A model generated the notes under the pieces. That model was not told the origin of the DNA, made no database searches, and was given only the letters and a program-made list of their open reading frames with translations. From assembly GCA_036245525.1 (NCBI GenBank), contig BTPG01000002.1, positions 168,130,273 to 168,194,272 of the forward strand: 64,000 bases of DNA, written 5' to 3'. Shown one piece after another: positions 10,813 through 21,514 of this stretch; positions within the stretch are counted from its first letter, which is position 1; every line of letters starts with the position of its first letter. Made by a program: the position numbers and the translations under genes. Source of the DNA: Semisulcospira habei. Its lineage: Eukaryota > Mollusca > Gastropoda > Semisulcospiridae.

Positions 10813-12600
10813 AGCTGCGTACAGTAACATGGATTATGCCTTTGCTCCTACGACGGAGGAGGTCATCATGCGATCAGACTGGAGGTTTTGGACTGAGAGT
10901 GGCACAGGCGAGATGCATCACTGACATGCAGTATCCCAGTGCGGTCTGACAGCCTGGAAATTCGAGCAATCGACCTAATACATACGTGGCCACACTGTCT
11001 AAAACTGATCACAGCCCAGTCATACGTGTTGTTCTGTATCGAGACTGAAACGCTAACGCTAATATAGATAATGTATGTCCGGGATACTTCTTTTTGGTGT
11101 TACTGTGTATTTCAATTAGGGAATTACACAGTCGTTTCAAAGTGTTGAAACGTACAGAACGACAGTCGTGACCATTTTATTCTGCTATCACTCGCCTCTT
11201 TTTCAGCCACTATCGGGTTCACCCACCGTGACTGAGATAGCCTTAGACGCTTGCTCGGCCTTAAATCCTAATAGCTAACTGGCTAATTTTTCATCCGACA
11301 ATGGTTATAAGCATGACACGGAATCGAACCGTTGTCATAGTTCATACTGTGACACACGATCGCGCCGCCCTGGGTAACACTTCTTTTAATTACCGGCGGT
11401 GAATCAACTGAGAAATATCAAATCTCTTAACTATCGTTCACCCAAGCAGGCCACGGTCAACCGGTTGAAAACAGCCACTGACACCAGCATTGCGTCCTGA
11501 CGCGGCTCCGGCGACTGAGTCCGTCTCCTAACTATTAAGTTTTACGTCCTTCGGTCCTTCGGCTAAAAATGTGATCAAAAACGGAAGCCTGAGTTTTATC
11601 ATTGTTCACACAATTCCAGGGTGCAGAGTCACCCGTGGCGCTAGCCCGAACGGGCCCACCTCGCGCCCTAGCACTTTCTTTATCACTGATTCACCCGAAA
11701 ACGGATTAAGGCCGTTTCCCAGGGTACGATCGAGGGATGGTGCAGCCACCATCAAGCGCCTATGCGGCACATCGACTCGGCTGAGGTCCAATTGATCAGC
11801 ACCAACTTACGGAGTCTTGGGCTGATAACAGAAATCAATGCGTGGGGAGAAAGTCTCTGACATATATAACACTAAACCGCTCGCTCTCTTTACACGCCGC
11901 TGTCCTGTCGTGTTGCCATTGCCTACATATGGTTGATCAATGCCCTCGCTGGATCATCGTGCTATTGTGTTCGGGAGTATTTTCAGTCTAAGGCCGGCAG
12001 AGATAATGGGAATTCAAATTCCCCACGACGCCGTCGCCGACGGCCGTCTCGGCTTCCGCTGAGCACGCACGGAGACTATGTCTCTCAGCGTGCCGCTTCC
12101 GTTCAAGTCGGTCAGAAAAATGTATGCCATGCGAAGGTCATATAAAGTAACCTTGGACTGAACGGCAGAGAGGTCTAGTAAACTGAATGGCCGAACGTCA
12201 TTAGCAATCACCAGCTTACACCCCTCAACAAACTGAGCGCTATACATGTCACTACGGACTGAACACGATGCCGTGTGAATGAGCCACCGTTATGTCATTG
12301 TCAATCGCTTACGGCATGCATAAAATCAGTCGCTTACAGCATGCGTAAAATCGTCAACACTAGAACACAGCACTGCTTACCTTTTTCTGCGAGGTAGCAT
12401 AACACCGGCACCACTTTTTCAAGCAGCTCAGCCGCACGCCTGTTTTTTTGCGTGGAAACTCTCACACTCGCAGACTCAGGAACACCCAGTCGCAGGCTGA
12501 AACGCCCTCTGACTTCCGCTGCTTGAGGAGGCGGAGGGCCCAGAGACTGGAGTACATGGCGCTATTAATCCCGTAGGATGGGAATTCTCAGAGGCCCAGC
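10813..12600. other. Long non-coding stretch, no gene recognised
   Basis: Open frames here are all below 80 codons with no recognisable domain. The only structure seen is SINE-like sequence at 11190-11400 and near-repeats AATCGCTTACGGCATGC and AGTCGCTTACAGCATGC (about 12303-12345). Confidence 0.5.
11190..11400. repeat. SINE-like fragments, tRNA B-box on the minus strand
   Basis: TGACTGAGATAGCC and CTTGCTCGGCCTTAAATCC TAATAGCTAAC resemble a retroposon tail also seen at 24880-24950. Next to it ACGGAATCGAACCGTTGTC is the complement of a pol III B box (GGTTCGATTCC). Borders unclear; two fragments may be juxtaposed. Confidence 0.45.
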
Positions 12601-12603
12601 AAA

Positions 12604-12625
12604 GCAGCAAGAAGCATAGATCCTC
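12604..12625 (+). repeat. Family A fragment
   Basis: AGCAAGAAGCATAGATCCTC without a matching right arm. Confidence 0.5.
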
Positions 12626-12772
12626 GAGAGCCTCGTCATTACAGTCCTCCTCCTTCCTTTGAAGCAGTCGCCGCTAAGACGGTGAACATAACCGAGCGCT
12701 GTAGGTTGTTGATTTTTGTTCTCTATCATCGACAACCAACCAACAGTTACGAATACTACTGATCGGCTACAA

Positions 12773-12838
12773 GCAAGAGGCATAGATTCTCATGATTCCC
12801 TGCGTTCGCAGGGGCTCATGAGAATCTATGCCTCTTGC
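12773..12838. mobile_element. Family A hairpin, near-perfect stem without recognisable ends
   Basis: GCAAGAGGCATAGATTCTCA pairs with TGAGAATCTATGCCTCTTGC; the C-to-T change of the left arm is mirrored in the right arm. No TTAA termini or family A spacers around it. Confidence 0.75.
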
Positions 12839-12997
12839 AATTGAGGGGACGAGAACGCCAGCACGCACTCGTTTTCGATCAGTCAGCTCGTAGAAAAGGA
12901 ATGATGCTAGAGAAACAGCGATCAGCACGGAATACTGACGTGAAGATACCATGCAGGCCAGGAGCTGGCACGGTACTTGCTATGGCTAGGTCTGTTT

Positions 12998-13085
12998 TTA
13001 ACCCATTAACTTGTTCGAAACGTGCCGCCTCCGGATACGCGGCTCATGGCGCGTATCCGGAGGCGGCACGTTTCGAATGAGTTAA
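12998..13085. mobile_element. Family E mini-palindrome (88 bp)
   Basis: TTAACCCATTAACTTGTTCG to TTTCGAATGAGTTAA with the stem GCCGCCTCCGGATACGC and its complement. Its closing TTAA (13082-13085) is also the opening TTAA of the family B element that follows. Confidence 0.82.
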
Positions 13086-13289
13086 ACCCCACGCCCACAT
13101 TTCCAAGACTGTGGCAATGTCATCTAACGACTTTGCCGCACCAGCTGCACAAGATGGGTCGACCATAATAATTTAAGGGTAGTGCCAGATTAGCTTGGCG
13201 CCTGAAGGCGCCAAGCTAATTTGGCACTACCCTTTAATTATCATGGTCGATCATCTCCTGCTGTAGGGCGTTAGGGTTAAATGGGTTAA
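13082..13289 (-). mobile_element. Family B TTAA hairpin MITE
   Basis: TTAA at 13082-13085 and 13286-13289. Hairpin at about 13158-13252: TAGTGCCAGATTAGCTTGG CGCC TGAA GGCGCC and complement. The long spacer arm (CAATGTCATCTAACGACT) is on the left. Confidence 0.85.
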
Positions 13290-13394
13290 TACAACTCTGA
13301 CGACGGCTGACGTAGGGAGAATCTGTGCCAGGAAAAACAAACGCTGATTAGTGGCAAATTTTTATGAATTCCTACCTTTGAAAAAAAAAAAAGA

Positions 13395-13750
13395 GAAGAG
13401 GTTGCGGTTAGTTCGGGGTTTAACTCCATTGCACCGGGAGTGATAATGGACGGCACTACCAGGTGTGTTATGGGGGACAGGGGCAACTATTGCCTGTGGA
13501 CTCGACCTGAACACTGATCAATTCAGGCGCACTGCAACTGTGCAACTTTGATTTATCAAGACCTTTCAAATCAGACCTTTACAAAAAGGCGGGCTTGTTC
13601 AATAGCATGTCCGGCGGATATGCTATTGAACAAACCCTTCTTTTTTCCCTGGATTGCGAGTCCAGCTACCGGGCCGGGACGGTGATACAAACCCACGCCC
13701 CGGCTGTTTCTTTTGCACTCTTTCGCTCCGACGCTTAGCCTGCTCTATTT
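13395..13750 (-). mobile_element. tRNA-derived SINE (family S), minus strand
   Basis: The reverse complement aligns with the SINE at 43565-43902: TAAGCGTCGGAGC near its 5' end, CCGGGGCGTGGGTT in the B-box region (B box decayed), then TGCAACTGTGC, GATCAGTGTTCAGGT and a 3' end of TTTAACCCCGAACTAACC. An extra local palindrome lies at about 13598-13630. Confidence 0.75.
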
Positions 13751-14259
13751 TAAAAAAAAAATGATTGCGACACGGCGGTCGACCATTTAAAACGACTTGC
13801 ACCAGGGCGGCCTTTGATTGCTAAACTTCGCTATTAAACGGCTTTGTTAATGTTGTCTTGCCTCAGGTAAGACTTTTGCACTGTTCTTTTCACGATATAT
13901 GTGAGTAGTCACAGGTAACTGAAGGGTTTATCACTAAGTACTGCCTCTGGCCGGCCGTGCCGTCGGGGGAACTTTTCTGTGTAGCATAGGAAAAAAGAGC
14001 AGAAAAGTCTTTCACTTTACGGCATCCAACCTTGATAAGTTATATTAGTCCTTGTGTACAGCCCCTCCCCCTCCCCCCCTCACCATCCCCACCGCCACCT
14101 CCACCTCCACCCCCCATCCCCCCTCCCACACACACACTCAATCATGAATTAGGTTTGCTTCAGAATGTTCCTAACATGTGTCTTGAATCATGGTTAAAAC
14201 CACCGATGCAGATTGTGTCAAAAACTAGTCTTAATGGCTTAGGTATTTACCAGTCAGGC
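13751..14259. other. Unannotated stretch
   Basis: No gene or repeat family recognised; one C-rich tract at 14061-14130. Confidence 0.5.
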
Positions 14260-14444
14260 TAACCCATTTAACCCCAAAACCTTACAGCAGGCCCTGAATT
14301 GACCATGATAATTCAAAGGTGGTGCCAGATTAGCTTGGCGCCAGAAGACGCCAAGCTAAACTGGCACCACCCGGGCCTTGAATTATTATGGGTCAATCCA
14401 GGGCCAGCATCTGGGAAATGCGCCCACAGCGTTAAATGGGTTAA
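14260..14444. mobile_element. Family B MITE, shortened and divergent
   Basis: CTAACCCATTTAACCCC at the left and CGTTAAATGGGTTAA at the right (TTAA 14441-14444). The hairpin has GTGGTGCCAGATTAGCTTGG and a GGGCCTTGAATTATTATGG arm. Confidence 0.75.
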
Positions 14445-14638
14445 TGCGTAGGCGTCTGCTGAGTGCGAGTTGATAAAATACAATAAATACCATTTCTCTT
14501 AGTGAGCCCTCACCGCACACGGCACACACTCAATACGGTGCAATACTGACTTATCAAGTATGCACTGTGGGCGCAGAGGCTGACCACACTCGCAGAACGG
14601 TACTGATGATCAACACACGCTCGTCAGGTGACTGTGGT

Positions 14639-14865
14639 TTAGCCAGTTCAGTGCCGGAAAAAAAAATCTTCTTAACACTGCATGGAGTACAGATCCAAGT
14701 TGCAAGAGGCATAGATCAGTTGCGGGGGCTCATGAGAATCTATGCCTCTTGCTGTCACGACTTTGAATCCATTTTTCCTGGGACAGCTAATGGTTTGGGT
14801 GTTGAATTCACGAAGGTTGCAACTGAATCTACACAGTCTGCTTCAGCTGGCACCGAACTGGTTAA
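14639..14865 (-). mobile_element. Family A MITE, part of one hairpin arm lost
   Basis: Reverse orientation: TTTAGCCAGTTCAGTGCCGG to CAGCTGGCACCGAACTGGTTAA. Hairpin at 14702-14752: the outer stem is perfect but the left arm lacks the CCTCATGAGCCCCCGC part. The closing TTAA at 14862-14865 is also the start of the next element. Confidence 0.78.
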
Positions 14866-15076
14866 CTGATATCATACTGAGGCTAAAAGCTTCAAATTTG
14901 TACACTGCCATATGCAAGCTACATTATAGTACTTACAGATAAGGATATAGACCAATGGCTTTAGTCCAAGGGTGGTGCCAGAATAGCTTGGCGCCTAGAG
15001 GCGCCAAGCTATTCTGGCACTACCCTTGAACTATTTTAGTCAGCCATATTTCACACACTGGTGTGGATATGGGTTA
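14862..15076 (+). mobile_element. Family D TTAA hairpin MITE (215 bp)
   Basis: TTAACTGATATCATACTGAGG to GGTGTGGATATGGGTTAA. Close sequence match to the copy at 1369 across spacer and hairpin (GTGGTGCCAGAATAGCTTGG). Shares its left TTAA with the family A copy before it. Confidence 0.87.
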
Positions 15077-15302
15077 ATGGTCACTCCCTTGCTTGCATCA
15101 CAACCGCTGACGCCGCGTTGTTTCACCGTCAGGCTTTCCTTGTTCCGGTCCAGATTTACGCACCCAAGGCCAGCGTACGTGACATGTCCCTGAAACTATA
15201 GCTAAGCTTGACGGCTTCCCTCCCCCCACCCCCTCTCTCTTTTTCCTACTCCTTTTTACTCAGCTCTCTAGACCTTGTAGAAGTTTAGAAGCGCCGCGAG
15301 TA

Positions 15303-15523
15303 TTAACTCATTCTACCCCAACACCGAAATCCCCAAGTCAGTTTTGCCTGAGTTGTTCTCTGATGACTGCATTGCAGTGCAAGACACAGATCGACCATGA
15401 TAGTTCAAGGGTGATGCCAGAATAGCTTGGCGCCCATAGGCGCCACGCTATTTTGGCATCACCCTTGAACGATCATGGTCGATCCTTATCTTGCTGTGGT
15501 GTGTCTGGGGTAGAAGGAGTTAA
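15303..15523 (-). mobile_element. Family C TTAA hairpin MITE
   Basis: TTAACTCATTCTACCCCAAC to GGGGTAGAAGGAGTTAA. Hairpin at about 15390-15485 with TGATGCCAGAATAGCTTGG; the spacer CTGCATTGCAGTGCAAGAC is on the left. Confidence 0.87.
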
Positions 15524-15640
15524 ACAATCCATGGGTGTTGCCCCGCTAAATAAATAGGGACATGTACCGGATGGACTGTATTCAGCAGCGGACAAGGGCT
15601 TTAACCAGGGGCACACGGTTATATAAAAGCGGACCATCGT

Positions 15641-15760
15641 GAAAGAGGCATAGATCTTCATGAACCCTCGCAGTTGCTGGGGCCTCATGAAAATCTATAC
15701 ATCTTGCGTTTGAGTTGTCACAAGTAACTTTCTGTCATTCCGGCGGTGAAGGAGTTACTA
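15641..15760 (+). mobile_element. Family A MITE, degraded
   Basis: Hairpin at 15641-15707 with several mismatches; right end GGCGGTGAAGGAGTTACTAG. Confidence 0.65.
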
Positions 15761-15771
15761 GTGAGGTTACG

Positions 15772-15949
15772 TTTACGCCGAACGACTCCCAGCGACGAAC
15801 GAGAGCCGCGAAGTCACGGCGGATACCCAGCTTGTCACGTATCACACGCATGGACAACACTCCAAGCATCTCCGAGAGGCATAGATCCTCAAGGTCCGGG
15901 AGGGTCTATGCCTCTTGGAGATGTTTGGAGTACGCGTTGTCTGTGCCGC
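15772..15949. mobile_element. Family A-like hairpin with a longer, different stem
   Basis: Stem ACTCCAAGCATCTCCGAGAGG pairs with CTCTTGGAGATGTTTGGAGT around GCATAGATCC (15860-15932). The left flank GAACGACTCCCAGCGACGAACG also occurs, diverged, at 29853-29875 before a similar hairpin, so these two form their own subfamily. Confidence 0.65.
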
Positions 15950-16159
15950 TTAACCCAGCCTTGACGCATTACAGCTGGCGATAGGTCGACCATGATAATT
16001 CAAGGGTAGTGCCAGATTAGCTTGGCGCCTGTTGACGCCAAGCTAATCTGGCACTACCCTTGATTTATCATGGTCGATCCATCTCCTGCAACTGGTGCAT
16101 AGTCGTCAGATGACGCCTCCAAAATGTGGGAAATACTTGGGTCGGGCTGAATGAGATAA
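15950..16159 (+). mobile_element. Family B TTAA hairpin MITE
   Basis: TTAACCCAGCCTTGACGCATT to CGGGCTGAATGAGATAA. Perfect hairpin centre GGCGCC TGTT GACGCC. The right spacer has CAACTGGTGCATAGTCG. Confidence 0.86.
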
Positions 16160-16325
16160 TGGTCCAAGCTGACTGTGCGTAATGGTCCTAGGTGACTGAG
16201 CGTAATGGTCCAACTGAGCTGACTGTGCGTAATGGTCCAAGCTGACTGTGCGTAATGGTCCTAGCTGACTGAGCGTAATGGTCCAACTGAGCTGACTGTG
16301 CGTAATGGTCCTAGCTGACTGAGCG
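16156..16325. repeat. Minisatellite with a higher-order unit
   Basis: Seven units of 23-27 bp starting GTAATGGTCC. They alternate as three types (AAGCTGACTGTGC, TAGCTGACTGAGC, AACTGAGCTGACTGTGC) that recur with a 73-bp period. Starts exactly at the right end of the family B element. Confidence 0.85.
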
Positions 16326-16545
16326 CCGTGATTAAGATCTCGTTCGTTGTTGAGAGTCGTTCGTTTGAAAGGAAACGCCACTAATGATAAATCTCTGCAT
16401 CCTTCCACACTATATTGACTGACAACGATTTCTGGCACGATCATTCAGGTTCTATGCAATACTTTCAATTTCACAAGCAAAGGCGGACGCTGACGGTTTA
16501 AATAACGCCCTAAACAACACTTTCAGTTCCACGTGCACAGGGCAC

Positions 16546-16906
16546 TTAACCCATTTAACCACAAGCCCGCAATTCCTAGAGTTTGGATGGGTCACCTAAC
16601 GACTATGTGCCAGTTTTGAGGGATTATATGATCGTCTTGTTCTATACCTGCGCATTTTTCTGAGAGCTGGCGATTGGGTGCCTGATAGGCAAGGGATCTA
16701 ACTGTTTGTCTGTTTAGCGCTGATTAATTCCCCTTGGTATGTGTATATATGCCGTACCAGTTGCATGAATTGGATCGACCATGATAATTCAAGTGGAGTG
16801 CCGGATTAGCTTGGCGCCATCAGGCGCCAAGCTAATCTGGCACTACCCTTTAATTATCATGGTTGATCCATTTCCTGCTGTACTGCGTCGGGGCTACGTG
16901 GGTTAA
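16546..16906 (-). mobile_element. Family B MITE split by a nested insertion
   Basis: TTAACCCATTTAACCACAAG to GGCTACGTGGGTTAA, TTAA at 16546 and 16903. The spacer is interrupted at 16616-16753 by a family H copy. Hairpin at about 16772-16870. Confidence 0.82.
16616..16753 (+). mobile_element. Family H insertion with 9-bp target duplication
   Basis: Flanked by GTGCCAGTT (16607-16615) and GTACCAGTT (16754-16762). The content ATGATCGTCTTGTTCTATACC, GGCGATTGGGTGCCTGATAGG and GGGATCTAACTG matches 51625-51780 and, in part, 23086-23231. Confidence 0.78.
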
Positions 16907-17181
16907 ATAATGTACTGGACAACACTTTCAACTCCACGGGCAAGTGAAAATTAAATAAGGTTGTAGACAATACTTTTCAATTCCACAGCCACAGGACACT
17001 TATTCAACGCTCTAGACAACACTTTCAATTCTACAGGCAATGACGTCGCAAGGAGTTTGTACGCGATCGATCTGAATGTAACCGTGTTAATGTAACCGTA
17101 TCCTACGCGTGTAAATGGCATTTCATTAAGGTTCTGGACAATCGTTTTCGATTTCACGGGCACGTGACACGTTAGTCGGGT

Positions 17182-17400
17182 TTAACCCCTTCCCTGGCGG
17201 AAAGAAAATGTGAACACCACCCAACTGCAAGCGGCAAAGAACCTCATGAGCCCCCGCAGATGCGGGGGCTCATGAGGTTCATTGCCTCTTGCTTGACCCT
17301 ACTCATATCCGCGTTCCTTGCATTGATGGGATTAGTCGGTATTGAATTTGAACTGCTTTCATAGAGATTGTTTTGCGTCCATTGGCCATAAAGGGGTTAT
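17182..17400 (+). mobile_element. Family A MITE shared with the other block
   Basis: TTAACCCCTTCCCTGGCGG to AAAGGGGTTAT; hairpin at 17227-17292 with the GGCAAAGAACC stem variant. Counterpart of 153-351. Confidence 0.85.
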
Positions 17401-17519
17401 ACAACAGTTTGAACGTATTCCGCAGGCAAAAACATTTCAGTTCCGTTCTAGTCAACAGTTTCAACTGAAGAGGAAAATAAGTGAAAACACATGAATAATG
17501 AGTTAATACACAAGAGAGA

Positions 17520-17602
17520 AATAATGACAAAGAAAGGTAATAACAGTGGCAGCAAATGTAATTATTTCTCGCTGAACTGCAGTTAAGAACGTAAAGCTTG
17601 AC

Positions 17603-17686
<84 letters not shown>

Positions 17687-17689
17687 GTG

Positions 17690-17768
<79 letters not shown>

Positions 17769-18265
17769 CACGCACACGCACGCACGCACGAACTGCAGAT
17801 AACTTATCAAAGTCTCCCCTTTTCTTTTCATTTATCAATGTTTGATTATGTAGGCGAATGCCTGTTGAAATTATCTGAAAACATTTGTCGAAAGAAAATT
17901 AATGAGAAAATGTATAAAACAGATAAATCTTTTATTGTCATATACTGTCTGGAGTAGGTCGCTTTGATACACAGGATAGAAATAATGACAAAAAAAGGTA
18001 ATAACAGTGGAAACAAAATTAATATCATTATTTCTCGCTGAACTGCAGTTCAAAAAGTTACACGCACGCACGCACACACACAAACACAAACTGCAGACAA
18101 CTTATAAATGTTTGGAAGTACCCAACGGAGAAAGAAACACGCTTAGAAAAGACAGTTACAGCACAATTCTTTTTAAAATATCAATGTTTGATGACCTAGG
18201 CGAAAGCCTATTCAAATGCTCTGAAAACATTTTTCGTAAGAAATATAATGAGGCGATGCACGCAG
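17520..18265 (+). repeat. Local tandem duplication of a CA-flanking segment
   Basis: 17520-17925 and 17965-18265 match each other (AGAAATAATGACAAA, ATTATTTCTCGCTGAACTGC, TCAATGTTTGAT, CTGAAAACATTT) and match 735-1110 in the upstream block, which has only one copy. Confidence 0.8.
17603..17767. repeat. (CA)n microsatellite
   Basis: About 160 bp of CA repeats with one CGTGC interruption at 17687. Confidence 0.95.
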
Positions 18266-18317
18266 ATTTATGTAATGCCAACATCATTATTGGAACAATT
18301 TCTTGGCTTCCATTTCT

Positions 18318-18365
18318 TCTCTTTGGCTGTCGGTAGCGCTTTTCAGATGTTGTGGTGATTCGTGC
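18318..18365. repeat. Family F half element
   Basis: CTTTGGCTGTCGGTAGCGC and GTGATTCGTGC match the left half of family F; the second half is replaced by the family A element that follows. Confidence 0.5.
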
Positions 18366-18559
18366 TAACTGCAGTGCCGATAAAATCTGAACACCACCCA
18401 AATGCAAGAGGCATAGATCCTCATGAGCCCCCGCAGTCGCGGGGGCTCATGAGGATCTATGCCTCTTGGACACACCGCTTTCAGTCCATGTCAGTTGTGC
18501 GAAAGCTAGGACATTTTAGTGTTGAATTAACAAAGGACGCAGAAACACAAAGGATTTAA
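18366..18559 (-). mobile_element. Family A MITE, reverse orientation
   Basis: Left CTAACTGCAGTGCCGAT, hairpin at 18404-18469, right TTGAATTAACAAAGGACGC to a TTAA at 18556-18559 that is shared with the next element. Confidence 0.8.
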
Positions 18560-18769
18560 CTCCTTCTACCCCAGACACACCACAGCAAGATAAGGATCGA
18601 CCATGATAGTTCAAGGGTGATGCCAGAATAGCTTGGCGCCTATGGGCGCCAAGCTATTCTGGCATCACCCTTGAACTATCATGGTCGATCTGTGCACTGC
18701 ACTGCAATGCAGTCTTCAGAGGACAACGGCAACATTTTGGGATTTCGGTGTTGGGGTAGAATGAGTTAA
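18556..18769 (+). mobile_element. Family C TTAA hairpin MITE, 214 bp
   Basis: TTAACTCCTTCTACCCCAGAC to TTGGGGTAGAATGAGTTAA. Hairpin of about 95 nt nearly perfect, loop TATG. Very close to the copies at 29554 and 54231. Confidence 0.9.
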
Positions 18770-19129
18770 GTAAACATCAATGCGAGATGTAGATAAAAAG
18801 GGATTCATACAATAATTTCAAAAGTTTTGTTCCTCATTTTGGTATTTAGTGTTGTTTATGATGACTATTTTTTTTCATTTGGATGTTTGTCATTTGATTT
18901 TTTTTTCTTGCACTATTACATTAATATTGCCAGAAATCATAGGCCAAACGTCCAAATGAAACAAATCACCATTCATGTGCAGAGTTTAGCGAGTAAACAC
19001 CAGAACGTAATGATGGGCATAGTGATTCATAAAAATATTTTGCGCAGTTATATATAATTTGGAGTTATTTATGTTTAAAGTACATGTACCATTAAAGTAC
19101 CATAATCCCGAAGACACATTTCATAACCA

Positions 19130-19440
19130 TGTTGTTTGTTATGCCTCAGTTGTCGACACACCTAATTTAACAGCGGTTTGGACAGGCAGCAAAAGCACAC
19201 GCGTAATCGCACTTATTTATTCTGCGCTGCCGTTAGCGCGTCAATCTGTTTTTAGCTGTTTCTCGTACTGAAAGCGTTGTGTTTCTAGAACGGAGTGGAG
19301 TCATTGTCTGGTTACTTGATATAAAGACGACGTGTGCTGAACTGTGTCTAAATGAACCATAACTAGACCTGTGTGTAGCGTTTAGTAACAATATGTTGCA
19401 GAAGTGTATCTTTGAACAGTTATGGCGGTAGTGGGCAAAC
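19130..19440 (+). repeat. Dispersed repeat R, plus copy
   Basis: Matches 31310-31620 almost throughout (GTCGACACACCTAAT, TAGCTGTTTCTCGTACTG, TCTAGAACGGAGTGGAGTCA). Ends about 140 bp before the start codon of the GPCR pseudogene. Confidence 0.75.
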
Positions 19441-19478
19441 AAAAAAATTAGTTAAGCGCTGCTCCAGGAAAACACAGT

Positions 19479-19487
19479 ATAAAAAGA
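19479..19487 (+). promoter_or_regulatory. TATA-like box upstream of the GPCR pseudogene
   Basis: TATAAAAAG about 93 nt before the ancestral ATG. The aligned place in the intact gene (2075-2083) reads TGTAAGAGG, so the box is not conserved. Function is a guess. Confidence 0.3.
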
Positions 19488-19579
19488 CAGTACACGTACA
19501 AAACGCATGAGTATTAATACGAAAATCTGACGAGAGTTGACAAGCAAATGAGCTGTGTTTATTCAAGATATCGTTCACA

Positions 19580-19831
19580 ATGACATCATCACTAACCTAT
19601 GGTAAGACTGAAGTGACGTCACACGACTGCACAGTTTGACACCAGTCAGGATGCTCTAGGGGACTGTATTATTTTGGGCCTGAACGCCACAGTGCCGTGG
19701 AAGAACCCCAAAGATCTGATCTCAGCAGAGACAGAAAATCTGATAGACAGAGTCTAGTCAGCCATCTTCATACCCATCTTGTATCTGATAGCAGTACCTG
19801 CCAACGTCATCAGCATGGCGGTGTTTTACAG
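19580..19831 (+). pseudogene. GPCR pseudogene, exon 1
   Basis: Homologous to 2155-2408. A 2-bp deletion after GTGACGTCACACGACTG shifts the frame, an AAG codon before TM1 has become TAG (AGAGTCTAGTCAGCC), and the GC donor is destroyed (GGAAAA in place of GGCAAGG). Confidence 0.9.
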
Positions 19832-19922
19832 GAAAAAATTGGAATAAAATAATATTAGCTATTGAGAGTTGTGGGATTTGCGACAGTCCGACCCTCAGTT
19901 GTTATCAGGCGGATGGTCAAAT

Positions 19923-19989
19923 TAATCCTTTGTGTGTCAGTAGCGTTTTTTTTTTTGTCCCGATGATTCCTATAGCCCTGAAAGGTTAA
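19923..19989. mobile_element. Family F element in pseudogene intron 1
   Basis: TTAATCCTTTGTGTGTCAGTA to CCCTGAAAGGTTAA; shorter than the other copies and with a T homopolymer. Not present in the intact gene. Confidence 0.55.
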
Positions 19990-20149
19990 TGATGCGTGGC
20001 TGTGGACAGCGGACAGTACTTGTCTTTTGGTGACATTCGGAAAATGCACTCTTCTGTGACCACTCGCAAAAAGTTACAGTGCAGTGACTTTTGCAAATTG
20101 CACTTCGAACTTGTCTGCCTAAAGCCTTTCTTGTGCGTTATAGAAGAGT

Positions 20150-20151
<2 letters not shown>

Positions 20152-20223
<72 letters not shown>

Positions 20224-20246
20224 TATTATTATTATTATTATTATTA
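20152..20246. repeat. (AAT)n(ATT)n self-complementary microsatellite
   Basis: About 23 AAT units pass directly into about eight ATT units, so the tract can fold on itself. Confidence 0.92.
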
Positions 20247-20311
20247 ACATCAGCATACAGCATATTGTCCGAACTACTCTAAGTAGCTTCGCACTTCAGC
20301 GAGCAGCTTGT

Positions 20312-20629
20312 TTAACCCCTGCAATGCCAGCTGACGCAGACTGTGTTTTTGCAGCCTTTGTCAATTCAACATCCCCCCCCCCAAAAAAAAAAAATAAATA
20401 AATAAAATAAATAAATAAATAAATAAAAATAAATAAATTAAAAAAAATAATAATATATATAAAAAATAAAAAAATAAAAAAAATCTAGATGTCCCATGAA
20501 CATGGATTGAAAGTGGTGTCAGCAAGAGGCATAGATCCTCATGAGCCCCCGCAACTGCAGGGGCTCATGAGGATCTATACCTCTTGCAGTCACTTGGCGT
20601 TCAAACTATTTTGGCAAAGAGCGGGTTAA
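20312..20629 (+). mobile_element. Family A MITE expanded by an A/T-rich tract
   Basis: TTAACCCCTGCAATGCCAGC to AAAGAGCGGGTTAA. The spacer holds a C8 run and about 110 bp of AAAT-type repeats (20370-20480), making this copy about 100 bp longer than the family norm. Hairpin at 20522-20587. Confidence 0.82.
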
Positions 20630-20760
20630 ATTATGAACTTGCGCCAGTGAGTATGTGTGTGGGACGTCGGAATGAAAGCAAACACAATTTTCTGGCTGCA
20701 GCTACTGTGCACACAGATATATAGCTACATATTTTCGTGTTAGTTTCATTCCAGTCAATA

Positions 20761-20821
20761 TCCAGCGAGCAAAAAACGTTTTCGGGCCGACCTCGGCCAG
20801 AGAAAGTTTTGTGCGCACTGG
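20761..20821. mobile_element. Family G hairpin shared with the upstream block
   Basis: CCAGCGAGCAAAAAACG to TTTTGTGCGCACTGG; flanks match those of 4959-5016. Confidence 0.65.
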
Positions 20822-20877
20822 ATACCTGCCAATAATTATTATAACTGATAAACATTGCGCTTAAAAAAAAAATTCAG

Positions 20878-21007
20878 GCAAGGGTTAAGAGAGCGAGTGA
20901 TTTTGTGTCTGTTCAGCCTGGCGTGTGTGGACCTGATCTATCTCACTCTGCTCTTCATCGTCTGTGTACGCCGAGCGGATCGTCACGCAGGTCACAACTG
21001 GGGAAAG
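20878..21007 (+). pseudogene. GPCR pseudogene, exon 2
   Basis: TM2 is well preserved, but a 4-bp insertion after CTCTTCATCGTC shifts the frame. The GT donor remains and leads straight into a GT microsatellite. Confidence 0.88.
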
Positions 21008-21022
21008 GTGCGTGTGTGTGTG

Positions 21023-21099
<77 letters not shown>
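21008..21099. repeat. (GT)n microsatellite at the pseudogene intron 2 donor
   Basis: About 90 bp of GT repeats beginning within the former splice donor. Confidence 0.92.
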
Positions 21100-21103
<4 letters not shown>

Positions 21104-21514
21104 GTGCGTACGTTCAGTTCTTGTGTGCGCACAGCGTGCGCGATGGGGCTGACTCTACGATTCGTAAGTCAACATGAAAATTACGAACATGATATTATAG
21201 GCCTACTCTGTAGAACAGAAACAGACAATGTACGCCCATCCGTCCGCCTCCCTCTTTCCCCACCCCCTCTCTCTCCCCCACCCCCTCTCACCCAACCGAC
21301 CCCCCCAAAAAAACAACAACAAAAAAACCCAAAAAACAAAAAACAACAACAACAAAAAACAACAATAAAAAAACCCTCATTCCCCTAACATTTTGTTATA
21401 GCTGTAGTTCACTGTATATTTTAACATTTATAAAGGACGGAGATAATGCCAGTCTGTCCGTATCCCTTTAATGTATGGATTAGGTCGCTTTGACACACGG
21501 GAGATTTGTTTCAG

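Noticed and set aside
11330..11400. A tRNA gene on the minus strand
   Set aside because: A B-box-like GGTTCGATTCC is present but acceptor stem and anticodon arm do not fold convincingly; treated as SINE-like.
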